64,000 nucleotides of DNA from Lenzites betulinus (taxonomy: Eukaryota > Basidiomycota > Agaricomycetes > Polyporales > Polyporaceae), in the NCBI GenBank assembly GCA_022264855.1, contig JABYQU010000076.1, positions 1 to 64,000 of the forward strand, in the 5' to 3' direction. Below, piece by piece: positions 31,773 through 42,867 of this stretch (its first letter is position 1; each line of letters starts with the position of its first letter). The position numbers were made by a program, and so were the translations under genes. The notes below the pieces were generated by a model, which saw nothing but the letters and a program-made list of their open reading frames with translations, did no database searches and had not been told where the DNA came from.

Positions 31773-34700
31773 CTAGTCGACAAACAGCTCGGTGTGGGCC
31801 TTGTCCGTCGATACCAACGGCTGCATCTGTCGCACAGCGCGCCTCACCGGGCCAATGAGACGCATCCTCTCCAACACGTCAGATGAGCCACGTATCAACT
31901 TGAGCAGCTGCCCCATATCTTGATCCTCATCCTCTTGAATCACCGCAAATGTCTTGTGTGACGCCCCTGCGCACCAGATGTCGTACGCCGTGTACTGCGC
32001 GGTGGTGTCCTGGCGCAACGACCTGCGCACGGGGATATCGGGGGAAGCCACCGCAGCGTCCGGAGACGCAAGTGCAAACACCATGCGCAGGACCGGCAGC
32101 GGCTCTGCGACGTCGCCGTCGAACACGCCGCAGTTGTAGGGGTCCATCCACGTGAAGATCAGATTGTTGATATCGGCCCCATATCTCCGGCTGTTCTTCG
32201 ACTGGACCAGGATCGCCGTCACTTTCTCCTTCTCCAACCTGGTGCCGATGAGGACGGGGACGATGATGTCGATGCCGACTTGCCCGTCTGTGCAGATGAT
32301 AGCCGCACCGCGTGAGATGGCGAGGAGGAGATATGCCTGCGTGATGACGTCGCGGCTCTGGACCTTGACGAAGTGGCTGAAATAGATGTGTGCTTCCTCA
32401 AACGCCTTGTGGAGCGGCACCTTAGCGGCCTCGAGTGTGCGATACACAGAGGGAGGGCTGTCTGCAACTGTCGCAAAGGTATCCGTTCCCAGAAGCGCCT
32501 CCAGGAACTGGCGAACGGTGACGATGCGCCGCTGTATAGCACCGTCAGACTTGTCGTCCTGGCCATCGTCCAAGGGGGAGGAGGAGCCGGGGAGCTTTGA
32601 CGTCTCGCCGTCGTCAGAGGGGGAGGAGGATCCGGGGAGGGTTGATGTCTTGACGACTGACGTGGTCGCACAATCACGTGCATACAACAGCAACAAGGCT
32701 GTCGCAAATTCCCCTCTCTCGCCCAGGCTAAGGGTGGACTTCCCGAGGTAATGTGTGATCGCCATTAATGGGTTCAACTCTCTATGGCGAAGGGCGTCCG
32801 AAGCTTCCCCGTATGACCACCGGCGAGAGATCATCAGAGACGCCGCAGCCTCTGCAAGCAACGGCTCTGAGGAGGAAGTGGTGATGATGGGTGAAAACCC
32901 GACGCCCGCATACAAGAGCAGACGCATGTGGTTTGCTACCAGATCGCGCTCCACGTTGTCATCGTCCTGCGCTCCTAGCGGGGCAGGATGGAACTCGACG
33001 GGAATGCGGACGGCGACACATGCCAATGATTGCGGATACGTCATCCGGGTGTTCGACGAATGAAGGTCGGCCAGGACAATCTTCCGCGCTGCAAACCGGA
33101 TGATCAACTTGAGGGAATCTGGGTAACCCTCTGCTCTTGCAGCGTCGTACATGGCAGGGAACCTTTGGGTGCAAGGTCAATTGGAGCGGGAAATAATACC
33201 AGTAAACGGTGAGACTGACAATGGACGGCCCAGATGGACAATGTGATATGTAGACGCAACCTCCCTCAGCGTCCAGACTTTGTTCTTTGTGATACGCTGA
33301 GCCATGATGTCAAGCGGCGTCCACACTATGGGTTTGAACGGAAGAAGTTGTAGTCGGAGCATTCGGTCGGAGGCGTCGAGCTGTGCAGGCGCGGAAAACT
33401 GTTCAAGTTTCCCCGTGGTAGAGAGAAAGAGAGCAAAGATAGGCAGCTTTCTGACGAGGCGGAGAGCACTCCGGACGTGGATAAAGAACGTCGGTCCAGA
33501 AGACCCGGCGCTACTCTTGGTGAGGTGCTGTGCCTCATCAAAATACAGAATAACGTCTAGGCCGCTGTTTGATGCGAAAGATTTCTTCCGGGTCGTCGAT
33601 ATGTATGCAACCAATGCTTCTGCAGCAGTCACCAGATTTATGTGCGTCCCTGAAGATGCTTCAGCGGGACCGTTGAGCCAATCATTGAACCGGCTGACTG
33701 ACCGTGATCATCCACAACGGTCATGACAGGAGTTGGACTAGGTTGTCTGGGTTCCTTGGAGTGCTTGGCGCTCGATAAGAGCTGCATGGAACCGTCAGAA
33801 TCAGGCTTTCATACGAGGCAGCTGTGATCTAGTCAATTGTGACTTACCTCTGCCGCACGCACACACACATCTGAATAGAACTGCTGCCGGTACTGGCCGT
33901 GTTGACCATACTCCATGCCGTCGCTCATCGATTGGCGAAATATGCTCGCGAGGCTCAGACCGGCTGAGCAGCAGCCATGAGCTGTTTGACAGTGAGATGA
34001 AGGAGGTGACGACGTACGATCCGGGGCAATATCCTTGGCTCGCTGTAGCGCAGTCTCGAATAATGCGCACATGAAGAACTGGGCACGTTCTGCGCGCATA
34101 TCGGTGTTGTCACCCCCGAACCAACTGACAGCGAGATTGTCCGGCGGGGGGTACGCTAGTCGGCATTGTGTCAGCCAGTGTTGTGCATGACAAGCAAGAC
34201 GCATGTCCACCTTGGTTGGAGCCGAGAGCGATTGGAATGCAAAATATCTTCTTCGCAAGCTCGTCGACCATACGCGACTTGCCAGTACCCGAGGACTGCG
34301 TGATTGAGGCGTAGCGAGCGTAATGTTGGCCGAGCACGTCCTCATTAACGTAGTCTCGAAGAACGCTCTCGAGAATATCCCCGGAGTTCTTGTACGGCTC
34401 CTTCCAAGCAGTCGAGACCACTGTATTTATCATATGAGCGCACAGAAGAAGCCTGGAAAATGGTGCTACCGACGTCGCAGCATCTCGGGTTGCAGTTTGT
34501 CTCCCGACTGTCCTTCCAAGTTGTCTGATTGGCCAAGCGTCTCATGCTTGGCTGTGAAGAGGGCACCTGTTCGACCGCCTACTGTGAGCGGAACAAGTGG
34601 AGGGCATAAGCATGTCCATACTGACGCGAATTGAGGACTTTATCAAATTCCCTCTGCTCGAGATGCTCCTTCAGCTCAGGGTGGCTGGCAAGGAGGGAAT

Positions 34701-34947
34701 TCAATTTGTTGGGAGCGCAATAACCGGCCGGGTCCACGCCATATAGCCATTGCAATAATATTTCAAGGCGCTGCTCCGAAGTCTTATTGGGGGTCGTCAG
34801 CATATACATGGCCGTCTGATATTGATCCGGCGTCAGCTCAGGGGTGTGTGCCCTGGGCGGGGGGTCTTCTGCTTCAACAGATCGCACTCTCTTCGTCGCG
34901 CCATCTGCTGAAGTCCCCGAGCGGTTTCGCTTGAGATCTGAAGACAT
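31773..34947 (-). CDS. P-loop NTPase with restriction-endonuclease-fold domain, Crinkler-like
   Basis: A multi-exon gene. The N-terminus is basic (MSSDLKRNRSGTSADG) with a helical repeat-like region. The ATPase has Walker A SSGTGKSRMVDEL in the exon 34420-34211 and Walker B DVILYFDEAQHL near 33540. A C-terminal domain in the exon 33162-31773 has GIDIIVPV then AILVQSKN, the D-QxK pattern of restriction-endonuclease-fold nucleases. Clear introns are 34156-34210, 33782-33847 and 33163-33219. This NTPase-nuclease pairing matches the family described as Crinkler/CR effectors, often expanded in basidiomycetes. Whether it acts in the nucleus as effector, genome conflict or self-recognition factor is inference. 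The exon 1 to 2 junction is unresolved, and a one-base frame discrepancy near 33,690-33,712 suggests either an atypical intron or a lesion. Confidence 0.65.
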
Positions 34948-35219
34948 TGATTGAGGTCGAGGTGGAGGCGGATTCTGTGATGTCGGAGTTGGATTCGAAC
35001 AGTATTGTCAATCTCCGTAGGACCCCGGGAACCCGGAAACGGCGAGTTTGGGATGTGAGCCAGGCTCCTTCCCACCGCTGCTTCGAGTTGGGGAGGGGCG
35101 GATTCAGGGGGCAGGGGGGACAGGCTGGATCGAGGAGGTAGAGAGCAAGAATGTTGATTAGTTGGCAATAGATTCCGATTCCACCAGGAATTCCCGCTAC
35201 CGGTAACGGTAGTGGGTCT

Positions 35220-35260
35220 TTGCGGCCTCTCAACTCCCCGGGGGAGTTGAGAGGCCGCAA
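35220..35260. repeat. Perfect 41-bp hairpin
   Basis: Two 20-nt arms are perfectly complementary around a single G at 35240 (arms run from TTGCGGCCTC inward to CCCC/GGGG). It lies between the start of the Crinkler-like gene and the end of the transposon remnant. It may be a subterminal hairpin of the decayed transposon. Function is unknown. Confidence 0.7.
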
Positions 35261-35269
35261 GAGTCCCCC

Positions 35270-36140
35270 TCAAGGTTTCGTTCCGATCACGTGTAAAACC
35301 ATGTGACTTTTCTCACGCACGGCCTTGCCCAATGTTCCCACTCGCAGTGCTGCGCGGAGCGCTGATGGACATGTACACGGTACGTCTTGCGGTTGTCCTG
35401 CGGGCACATACGGCCGCCTGACCTTGTACGCACGACAGGACATGGCGGCGGGGCGCGACTCGAATGAATGCAAATCCAGGTAGCGATTATATAGGAACGT
35501 GATTGGCTCGTCAAGGACGTCTTCCATCAACCAGCGAGGGTCGACAGTTGTGTGGCCGAACTTGTGGATGAGATGACATGGCCGTACAAGATCATTCATG
35601 CGGACGATAGTGACATGGCATTTGTGGGCGCGAGTGGAACGGGAAGTGGGATGGAGGCCGGTGACGTGGTCGGGTGTGCGAAAGCGACGGAACCAGTGAA
35701 CGTACAGCAAAGGCTCCGATACTCCCATCCAGTCAGGGAGGCGGAATACTGTATCACGCAGACTTGACCGGGTCGAAGACCTACCATTCAAGAGTAAACA
35801 TCATCAACATTTAGGCTGCTCACACAGGACGATGAGGATTCGGTGTGCCCCGGATACTAACCTTGAAGTCCTCCCTGGGCTTGGAAGAGTTCACGATTGT
35901 CCAGGAAAGCCCACAGTCGAAACGCGCTGGTACTCCTTTGCAATCGCGAACTCGGAGTTTTGCTGGGCTGGCTCGAAGCTTGCAGATACGCTTTTGATTG
36001 CTGATATGTCTGTTGGCCGGCAGAGGGACAGTCAGCGAGTGAAAGACATCCAGAGATATGGATGTGTCAGCGGACGGAAGCGTCGGATGGTGTTCGTGGA
36101 GGTATACATTGAGATGATAGAGTAGATCGTCTGCGTAGTA
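35270..36140 (-). pseudogene. C-terminal remnant of a probable Plavaka-type (CMC) transposon protein
   Basis: The frame at 35791-35270 contains RDTVFRLPDW, PLLYVHWFRRFRTPD, SRSTRAHKCHVTIVRMNDLVRPCHLIHKFG and FLYNRYLDLHSFE. I recognise this as the conserved tail of repetitive transposon-encoded proteins in agaricomycetes. An upstream piece (about 36130-35880) adds YHLNVYLHEHHPTLPSAD and VPARFDCGLSW, the block that normally precedes it, separated by a likely intron. The N-terminal zinc finger and catalytic core are missing. Assignment to Plavaka rather than another large DDE family is tentative. Confidence 0.45.
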
Positions 36141-36417
36141 GTCGCAAGCAAGCGTGAGGAGAGGAACACGAGGTGCGGTGGGTGCTACAGCTCTTACAGC
36201 TCCTGCACTCAGTAGTGACCCCGGATTGCTCTACGCTCCCTAGAAAGAGGGGGTAAGGCAGTGTGGCTGAACTGAAAACGCAGAGGAGACGGGTGGTGGT
36301 ATTCGTCGATTATTAGGATACATGTATGGATGCCAGAATATTGTTGGTGACGGGTCGGTGTGGTCCGTGCAAGCGGAACTAACGTATTTCATCGTATCTA
36401 TGTCTACGCGTGCGCGA

Positions 36418-38596
36418 TCAGCCCTCAAAGACAGTGTCAGGGATATCCACACCAAAGTTCGATTTTGCGTAGTCGCGCATCGTGCGCTCGATCTCGTCCT
36501 CAAACCCTTGGTCGTCGCGGTGGCGGCCGATCCGACGCGCAAACCACTGGCGCACGCGCGTCGCCCAGAAGAGCGCGTCGATGGAGAACATAACGCCGAG
36601 GAAGGCGATGTGTTGGGCGAGCTCGCGGATGCGCTCCGCGAGGCCGAGACTGTGTGTCGTCGCAAGCGAGCGCGAGGCCCAAAAGCCGGTGATGCGGATG
36701 CGGTTCACGGGCGAGCCAAAGTACTGGTTGTTTCCTGCGGGAGACGATCAGCGTCGGCGGGTGCACGAGTGTGCGTTCAACGTACCTTGCACGATGCTAT
36801 GGGCGCATGGTCAGCGACGGCGTGTACGAAAACACACATGAGGGACATACCGCATGTTTCTACCAATGAATATGAGCTCTTGCGGAAGCCGGTCCGTGTC
36901 AGTGAGGAACGACTTCAGCTTCGCTTTCATTGCGACGCCCCGCTCGTATTCGTTCATTTTCTCAAAGTCAGGGATCATCTCGCCCTGCTGCGCGAACTTG
37001 ACAGGGCGCATGAGCGTCGCGCTTGCAAACAGGTCCGGCGCGCCAATGCCCCACTCGCCCGCCACCTCCTTCACCGCGCCAAAGTCCGCCGCTAGCAGCG
37101 CCTTCCAGAGCCGCGCGTACTGCTGCTGGAATGCGGGCGGGAGGCGCACATACAATCCGTGGTCGAGCAGCACGAACTGTGCTGCGCCGCGCACGCCCGG
37201 GTGCGGCCGCACGATAATGTTCCCCGGGTGCGGGTCGCAGTGCACCCAGCCCCAGTCGAAGATCTGCGCGCTGAAGAGGTCGACCATCGTGCGCATCACC
37301 CACGCCGCGCCGCCGCGCAGGGGCGCGGGGGAGCCGGGCGCGGCAGGCTCGTCGCCCATGAGGCGGGCGATGCCGCGGCGGTCGCTGAGCCGGACGCCGT
37401 CGATCCATTCCGCGACCATGACCTTCTTGGTGGAGAGCGCGGGGAAGACACGGGGGATATACACGCGGTCGGCGAGGCGCGGCTCACGGGCGATGAGCTC
37501 GGCGGTACGGAGCGCATTCTGCGCCTCCAGCTCGAAATCGAGTTCGCGCCGCAGGTGGTCCGTGATGAAGTCTCGAGAGCTAGTCAGCACACGACGAGGG
37601 AGGCGCAGGGGGCACGCTCACCGACGGCAAAGTACACAGGTAGGTCGAATAGGTAGTTCTCGTAGATCCACATGACCGCGCGGAACGCGCCGAGGTCCCA
37701 CTCGACCTGTTTGCTCACGTCCGGCTTCTGGATCTTGACGGCGACCCACTGCTCGGAGCCGTCGTCGGTGCGGAGTTTTGCGCGGTGGACCTGGGCGATG
37801 CTCGCGCTCGCAGCGGCTTGCTCCTCGAAGACTTCGAACACGCCGTCGGGCCCTGCTGGTGGACGGCCGAACTCTTTGCGGAAGACAGCGTCGACCACGG
37901 CAAAGGGCACCTGTGGGGCGTCGTCGAAGAGCTTGGCGAATCGCTCTTGGAGTGGCTTGGGGAGAAGGGCGGCGTTGTTCCCGATGGCCTGACCTGGAGC
38001 ACGGTGATCAATAAGAATCAACTACATGTGGATCTGGCATGCGTAGCACTCGATGCAACCGTCGCGCTGAAAGGTCACGAAGGTCGCGGCAGCCTCTCCG
38101 ATCGCTTGCCCTTGTTCCCTGCAGAGATCCGTCACAGCGCACGTATATGCAATCCCCGACCGAGCGCAACGTACCTATCTTTATGTACAGGCCGCCGTTG
38201 GAGGTGAGAAGGTGGTATACTCGCTCCGCAACCCGCTCCTGCAGGGCGGGGATCTCGTCGGCCCTCTCCGGTGTGAAATTAAGCTTGTAGTCTACCGCGA
38301 TGGCCGCGCACTGTGCGGGAGAGTGTCAGTTGCTGGAAAAGAGCGGATTCGGCGGAACGTACTGTAAGGAGGGTCCTAAAGTTCCTGGCGATCGCGGACG
38401 CATTATACTCGCGATCGAGTGTGTATGCAGCACCGGCGACAACGAGGGTGACGGCTACGCGGCGGGAGTAGCGGTACGTACGGGAGGCCTGCTGTGCCGC
38501 TGATTGAGCAGAGCTAGCCTGGTGGAAGCGGAAAGCGGGCTGGCGGAAGGACCGCCAGCGCGAACGCGAACGAGCGGGGTGTAGCAGAGAGAGCAT
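36418..38596 (-). CDS. Mitochondrial ABC1/ADCK atypical kinase, ADCK1/Mcp2-type
   Basis: Six exons: 38596-38363, 38310-38175, 37993-37622, 37571-36851, the 11-nt micro-exon 36796-36786, and 36734-36418. They sum to 1,791 nt, 596 aa. The N-terminus is Arg/Ser-rich, as in a mitochondrial presequence, followed by one hydrophobic segment (RVAVTLVVAGAAYTL). Family motifs are all present: KIGQ formed across the exon 2/3 junction, the Ala-rich loop AAASASIAQVHRA, the lysine in WVAVKIQKPD, HCDPHPGN and LLDHG. UbiB-family kinases act in the inner mitochondrial membrane on coenzyme Q and lipid homeostasis; the DYKLNF region near the N-terminus fits the ADCK1/yeast Mcp2 branch. Divergent from the ATP synthase g gene, so the 480-bp spacer may be a shared promoter. 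Confidence 0.92.
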
Positions 38597-39078
38597 GAGT
38601 CCGAGACCGTGCCTAGCCGTTATCTCATCGCGACAGGGGGCGAGGACGAGCGAATGAGCGCAGGAGGCAAGAGGCGAACGAGTGAGGAGGAGGGGAGGAG
38701 GTGCTTACCTTCAAGGAGCCGGGGGTCCTGCCGCGTCAATTTCTGTGACTTGTTGCAATTGGCTCTTGCACGACCTCACGCACACGGACGACTACGACAT
38801 CTTGGCCCGATACATGTTGTGTCCAAAACAGTCTGTGTGCGAGTGCAATATTGATTATTTCGCGCTCACTCTGAGCAGTGAGCTCGTCGCTCGTCGCTCG
38901 AGGAGCAACACGGAGAACCCTAACCTCAATACTGGGTATGCCACCGGCTGAGCCCGGGAGAAGCCGAGGCGCGCGGAAATTGGCGGCCGGGCTTGCTCGT
39001 CACTGTCTCGCCCGGTGTGCTCCTCATTCCCAACAGCGACCACCACCCTCCCTCCGTCGTCCTCGCGCCTCACCCGTC
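38597..39078. promoter_or_regulatory. Shared intergenic region between two mitochondrial genes
   Basis: 482 bp separate two divergent start codons, for the ABC1 kinase on the left and ATP synthase g on the right. It includes a GCTCGTCGCTCG repeat (about 38881-38900). Both products are mitochondrial, so co-regulation is plausible, but no specific factor site can be named. Confidence 0.45.
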
Positions 39079-39789
39079 ATGGTGCGCCCGATTTCTGCCC
39101 GCCTGGCGCAGGCTCTCCGCCCCCGCCGTCTCCCCCAGTCCGCCCCGCGCGTTCGCCAGCAGCAGCGTTTTGCGTCCTCGACCCCGAGCGCGGAGGAGGT
39201 GCAGAAAAAGGCACAGGAGACGCTTGCCTCCGTCCAGAAGGGACTTGGCCAAGCCTTCGAGGCTGGCAAGAAGTTCCTCGGCCCTGTAGGCGAAAAGGCG
39301 GGCAACCTGCTCGGAGGTATGTGTCAGTTCTCGTCGCGTTTGTCGTGGCGCGTCTTCCTTCGCAGTCGACTGTGCGCGTGTCTGCGGCCGTATCTGAACG
39401 GGTCGTGAGATTGTGTCGTTTGAACGCTATGTTAACATATATTGGCTTGTATAGCGTACCGCGAACCTCTGCAGTACAACTTTGCTGTCTTCCGCGAGGT
39501 CCTTAAGCAGGTTTACGTCGCAGAACGCCTCCAGCCGCCCCCCGTCTCTGCTTTCTCCTCTGTCTACTCCTCCCTCTGGTCCCGTGCCCGTAACCTGCAA
39601 TATTGGCGCGAGCTCGCCCGGTCAGGCGACCTGACCAAGGTTGGCATCTACGCGCTAGAGGCCTATGGTATCTTCAAGGTAAATGCGCTCCGCTCCCGTG
39701 ATGTAAGGCATCTCTGACGCCTAGCTCTCTTAACGCAGATTGGTGAGATTGTCGGCCGTAGAAGCCTCGTCGGATACAACGTCCAATAG
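39079..39789 (+). CDS. ATP20: Mitochondrial ATP synthase subunit g
   Basis: Three exons, 39079-39316, 39455-39678 and 39739-39789, give 513 nt, 170 aa. The first ~40 residues are Arg/Gln/Ser-rich (MVRPISARLAQALRPRRLP...RFASST), typical of a matrix-targeting presequence. A helical segment (AEEVQKKAQETLASVQKGLGQAFEAGKKFLG) and the subunit g core (YREPLQYNFAVFREVLKQVYVAERL, WRELARSGDLTKVGIYALEAYGIFKIGEIVGRRSLVGY) follow. Subunit g is a small inner-membrane protein of the F1Fo stator region needed for dimerisation of the enzyme. Splice sites are canonical and the length suits the family. The start is the first ATG after the GC-rich leader. Confidence 0.93.
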
Positions 39790-41234
39790 ACTGGTGGTCT
39801 CGCCACCTCGAGTTGTACATTCGCTTTAATATGCGTTCGCTTTTCCATGCTTGCGTTTCTATTCGTATCGTCACTGGTCCCCGGTGCTTAGAACGGATGT
39901 GTGTTGCAGACGTGAGTGCGGCCAGCATCATGAAACAACTCAAACAGCGTAGGTAGTCCTATTTTCGTCAAGCCATGATTGATCTTGTTCTGGCAACTTT
40001 CCGGTTGCGTCAGTGGATGTCTTATGCTGAACACAGCGTCTGTATGTTAGTGTATGGTGGTGTATGGCAGACATAGCGTCCGTGCGCCCCAAATCATCAA
40101 GCTTCAAGTTTCAAGCGCTGGTATTGGTCTCCCACGGCTGACTCGTCGAACACAACCATCGGGTTAGTCTCTCCCTGAGATCTCAGGAAGGGAACCTACA
40201 ACACCATTTCTCCACTGCAATTTCAAGGGTCGCTCCCAAAGCTTAAAGCGATAGGTAAGCAAATTTTACATTGTCGCATTTTATTGCCTGATCCATGTCT
40301 GAGGGGTCCGTCGAGCACGGTGACACAATCAAGGATTTTATCCGTTCGCCCACCTCTTGTTAACTCCTATCCCTCTTCATCTATCCACGACAGACACGTT
40401 GACTGTAAGTCGCAAGGGAGGCACATCGTCTCGGCCATCCGCGTCTTTCGCCCGCGGTCCTCTTTTGCGTCTTTGATTATATTCGCCACCCTGAAGAGCC
40501 ACCGGGCCTGTGGTCTTTTGGCTGAGGGACCCTTCGGCCTTGCTACTCTGGTACAAACCAGCTCCAGCTTCACCCGCCCTATCTGCCGGCGGTGGCGCGA
40601 AGTGTCAGCTGCAGGTCTTACGCCTCTATGGGTCAGATATCACTCCCGGTTTCGCATCCACGGTCATCTTCCCAAGGCATGCAGGCACTGCACCCCCCAC
40701 CCAGCTCGCCGTTGTCATTTCCCAGCCGAACCTTGACGCAGATCATCAAGGAGTACTGGATCGGCAAATGTCGCCCCCGCCCTGCCTCTCGCGGCCACCC
40801 TTCCCTAGACACCATTGACGAGCTTCTGGATTCTGACATACATGATATACCGGTGTCGTTGTGCCAGATTTTCGGCCATCCAATGGTGCGAACCAAGGCG
40901 AAGGGACCGGTGCGCCGTCCGAAGATGCGCACGGAGAATGAGAACATGTGCGTATACATGCTCTTCGTGGTATCCGAGGCGGCACGTTGACTTTATGTGG
41001 TCGCAGCGTATCGGGGATATATATCAGCTCTTGATTGTACTCTTTCGAACGCTCTGTGTAGTCTCTATTCTCTTTCTTTTCTTTCATATCCTTCATATAC
41101 ACTAGCCGTACATAACCTACTTCAACGGACTGCATGTGATTACATAGCGCCTATACTATACAAATCATTCACCCCGCCCTTTTTAGTACAACAATGATAC
41201 AGTGGAACTACGTACACGCCCGCTCATGTAGATA
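39790..41234. other. No supported gene
   Basis: About 1.4 kb. The best frame, 40592-40990 plus (LTQIIKEYWIGKC ... SLDTIDELLDSDIHDI), has a short plausible stretch, but it has no family I recognise and no clear splice structure, so I do not call it. The pyrimidine-rich block at 41055-41095 may belong to a transcript end. Confidence 0.45.
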
Positions 41235-42867
41235 CTACACGGTCTTCCAGTAGTCGTCCGGCATGTACACATCCTTCTCTCGAATCAACCGAGTCTGATC
41301 ATGGCTGAGCGTCGCACACACATACGGGATGATCGTATGCCGGTACACGATCCGCCCGACATACGGCGACCAGCGACGGAGCACAACAAACGCTACCTCG
41401 TTCAAGAACATATGCCACTTGACCGCGGAGGCGAGCACCACACCATCTTCGTGCGGGTACGCCCATACGACAGTGAGCGCGCCGGACGTTCCAACGGGTG
41501 GGTGCGGCTCTCCGTCATGATGCGGCAGTTGCTCGCGCTTTTTCGATCTCCAGTCGATGGGGCAGGGATGCATAGCGGGACCGTTGATGTGCTGCGAGTG
41601 TGAGATGGCGTGAGTAACGGATGTATGTAGTGAAAGGAGAGGGGATCACGGGGGTACTCACTTTTCCCATGTCGACGTGCAGGAGGCGCAGGCACGGAAA
41701 GCGCGCTGCGACCTCGCCCAGCGACCAAGAGGTGCCGCCTAGCCTGGAGCCCAGGCGGAGGCTGACGAGGTGCGCTCCGACAGTAGGGCCGGCGAGGTTG
41801 TCGAAATGCTCGAATCCGTAGCGGCCGAGGCAGAGGTGTGTGATTCTTGTGAGATCCTGTTCGCGGAATGTTCCCGGGCGAAGGCGTGGAAAGACCGTAA
41901 ACGTCCGAAGAGATGGTGGCAGAGCCATATTGGGTGGGATGAGGTCGTCCATCTCTAGATGCAGCTCTTCCAGATTTGCTTGGCTGTATATGTAGCTCAT
42001 GAGCTGGGGGAGGACCATAAGGGACATGTTTGTGCGGAAACCACGGAGGTTGGGGAAGGGGTGACGAAGGATGTACTGGCAGGACGAGACCACAGTATGG
42101 TTCCATATTGCGCCCCGTGAGAAGCATAATGAGAGATAGTGGAGGTCGAGTTGCAAGTTGAAGATATTTGCGAGAGCGATTGGTACACGTTCGTCCAAGA
42201 AGCTGTTGTATACGGCAGCGTCAAGTCGGCGTACAAGAGACCCATGACGGGGAGAGGCTGCGATGGTGCGATGGAACAGTATGATTGTGTTGTCTGTAAG
42301 AGAGATAGAACGATAGAGCCGGCGCTCGGCCTCCCCTCTAATAAGCATACACACACTTGCGATGCTGGCGAGATCTGTGGAGGGTAGGTACGCCAGGATC
42401 TCGGCCCATAGCTCGAGTGGCAACTGCGATGATGCCGGAGGATCATGTCCGAGTGGCTCATGAATGCCTATAGAAGCGGGAAGAAACGGCGTCAGATAGT
42501 TGTCTAGAATGAACACAACATGTTTACCATCTGGTATCTCGGAGACCACAACGCTTCCGGTTTCCTCCATATGGTCGAGGGGTGCGTCGGCGTGCAACCC
42601 TCGAGACCTAAAGAAGGACAGACGAACTGCAGCCGAGAGGCGTTTTTTCAGGCGTACAGAGAGCGGACGCCGCATGGCTTGATGAGGGGCAGGTGGGGGG
42701 GACAAGAGAGGTATATGTTGGTTTGCATTAGCGGTGGCGGTGGTACTTGGTGGCCGCGGTAGCCAGGCAACGTCATCCTGCGCAGCTTCCATTATATTCG
42801 GTGGCAGAAACCTGACGACGCTTTCACCCTGAGAGTAAGCCGCACCGTTACAAGCGCCGCCTTTCAA
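41235..42867 (-). CDS. F-box protein with leucine-rich C-terminal region
   Basis: Two exons, 42867-41662 and 41591-41235, joined across a 70-bp GT-AG intron, give up to 520 aa. The F-box lies near residues 148-190 (QLPLELWAEILAYLPSTDLASIASVCMLIRGEAERRLYRSIS). The rest has irregular Leu-rich segments (NLEELHLEMDDL, HLVSLRLGSRLG, CLRLLHVDMG), typical of the many agaricomycete F-box proteins of unknown target. It would bind Skp1 in an SCF ubiquitin ligase by family knowledge. The start is uncertain: 42867, or the later in-frame Met codons at about 42792 and 42675. Confidence 0.8.

Noticed and set aside
35222..35256. Bacterial-type rho-independent terminator
   Set aside because: The hairpin is perfect, but the genome is eukaryotic and no T-run follows.
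40592..40990. 132-codon plus-strand frame
   Set aside because: Only a short plausible stretch, with competing frames and no recognisable family or splice pattern.
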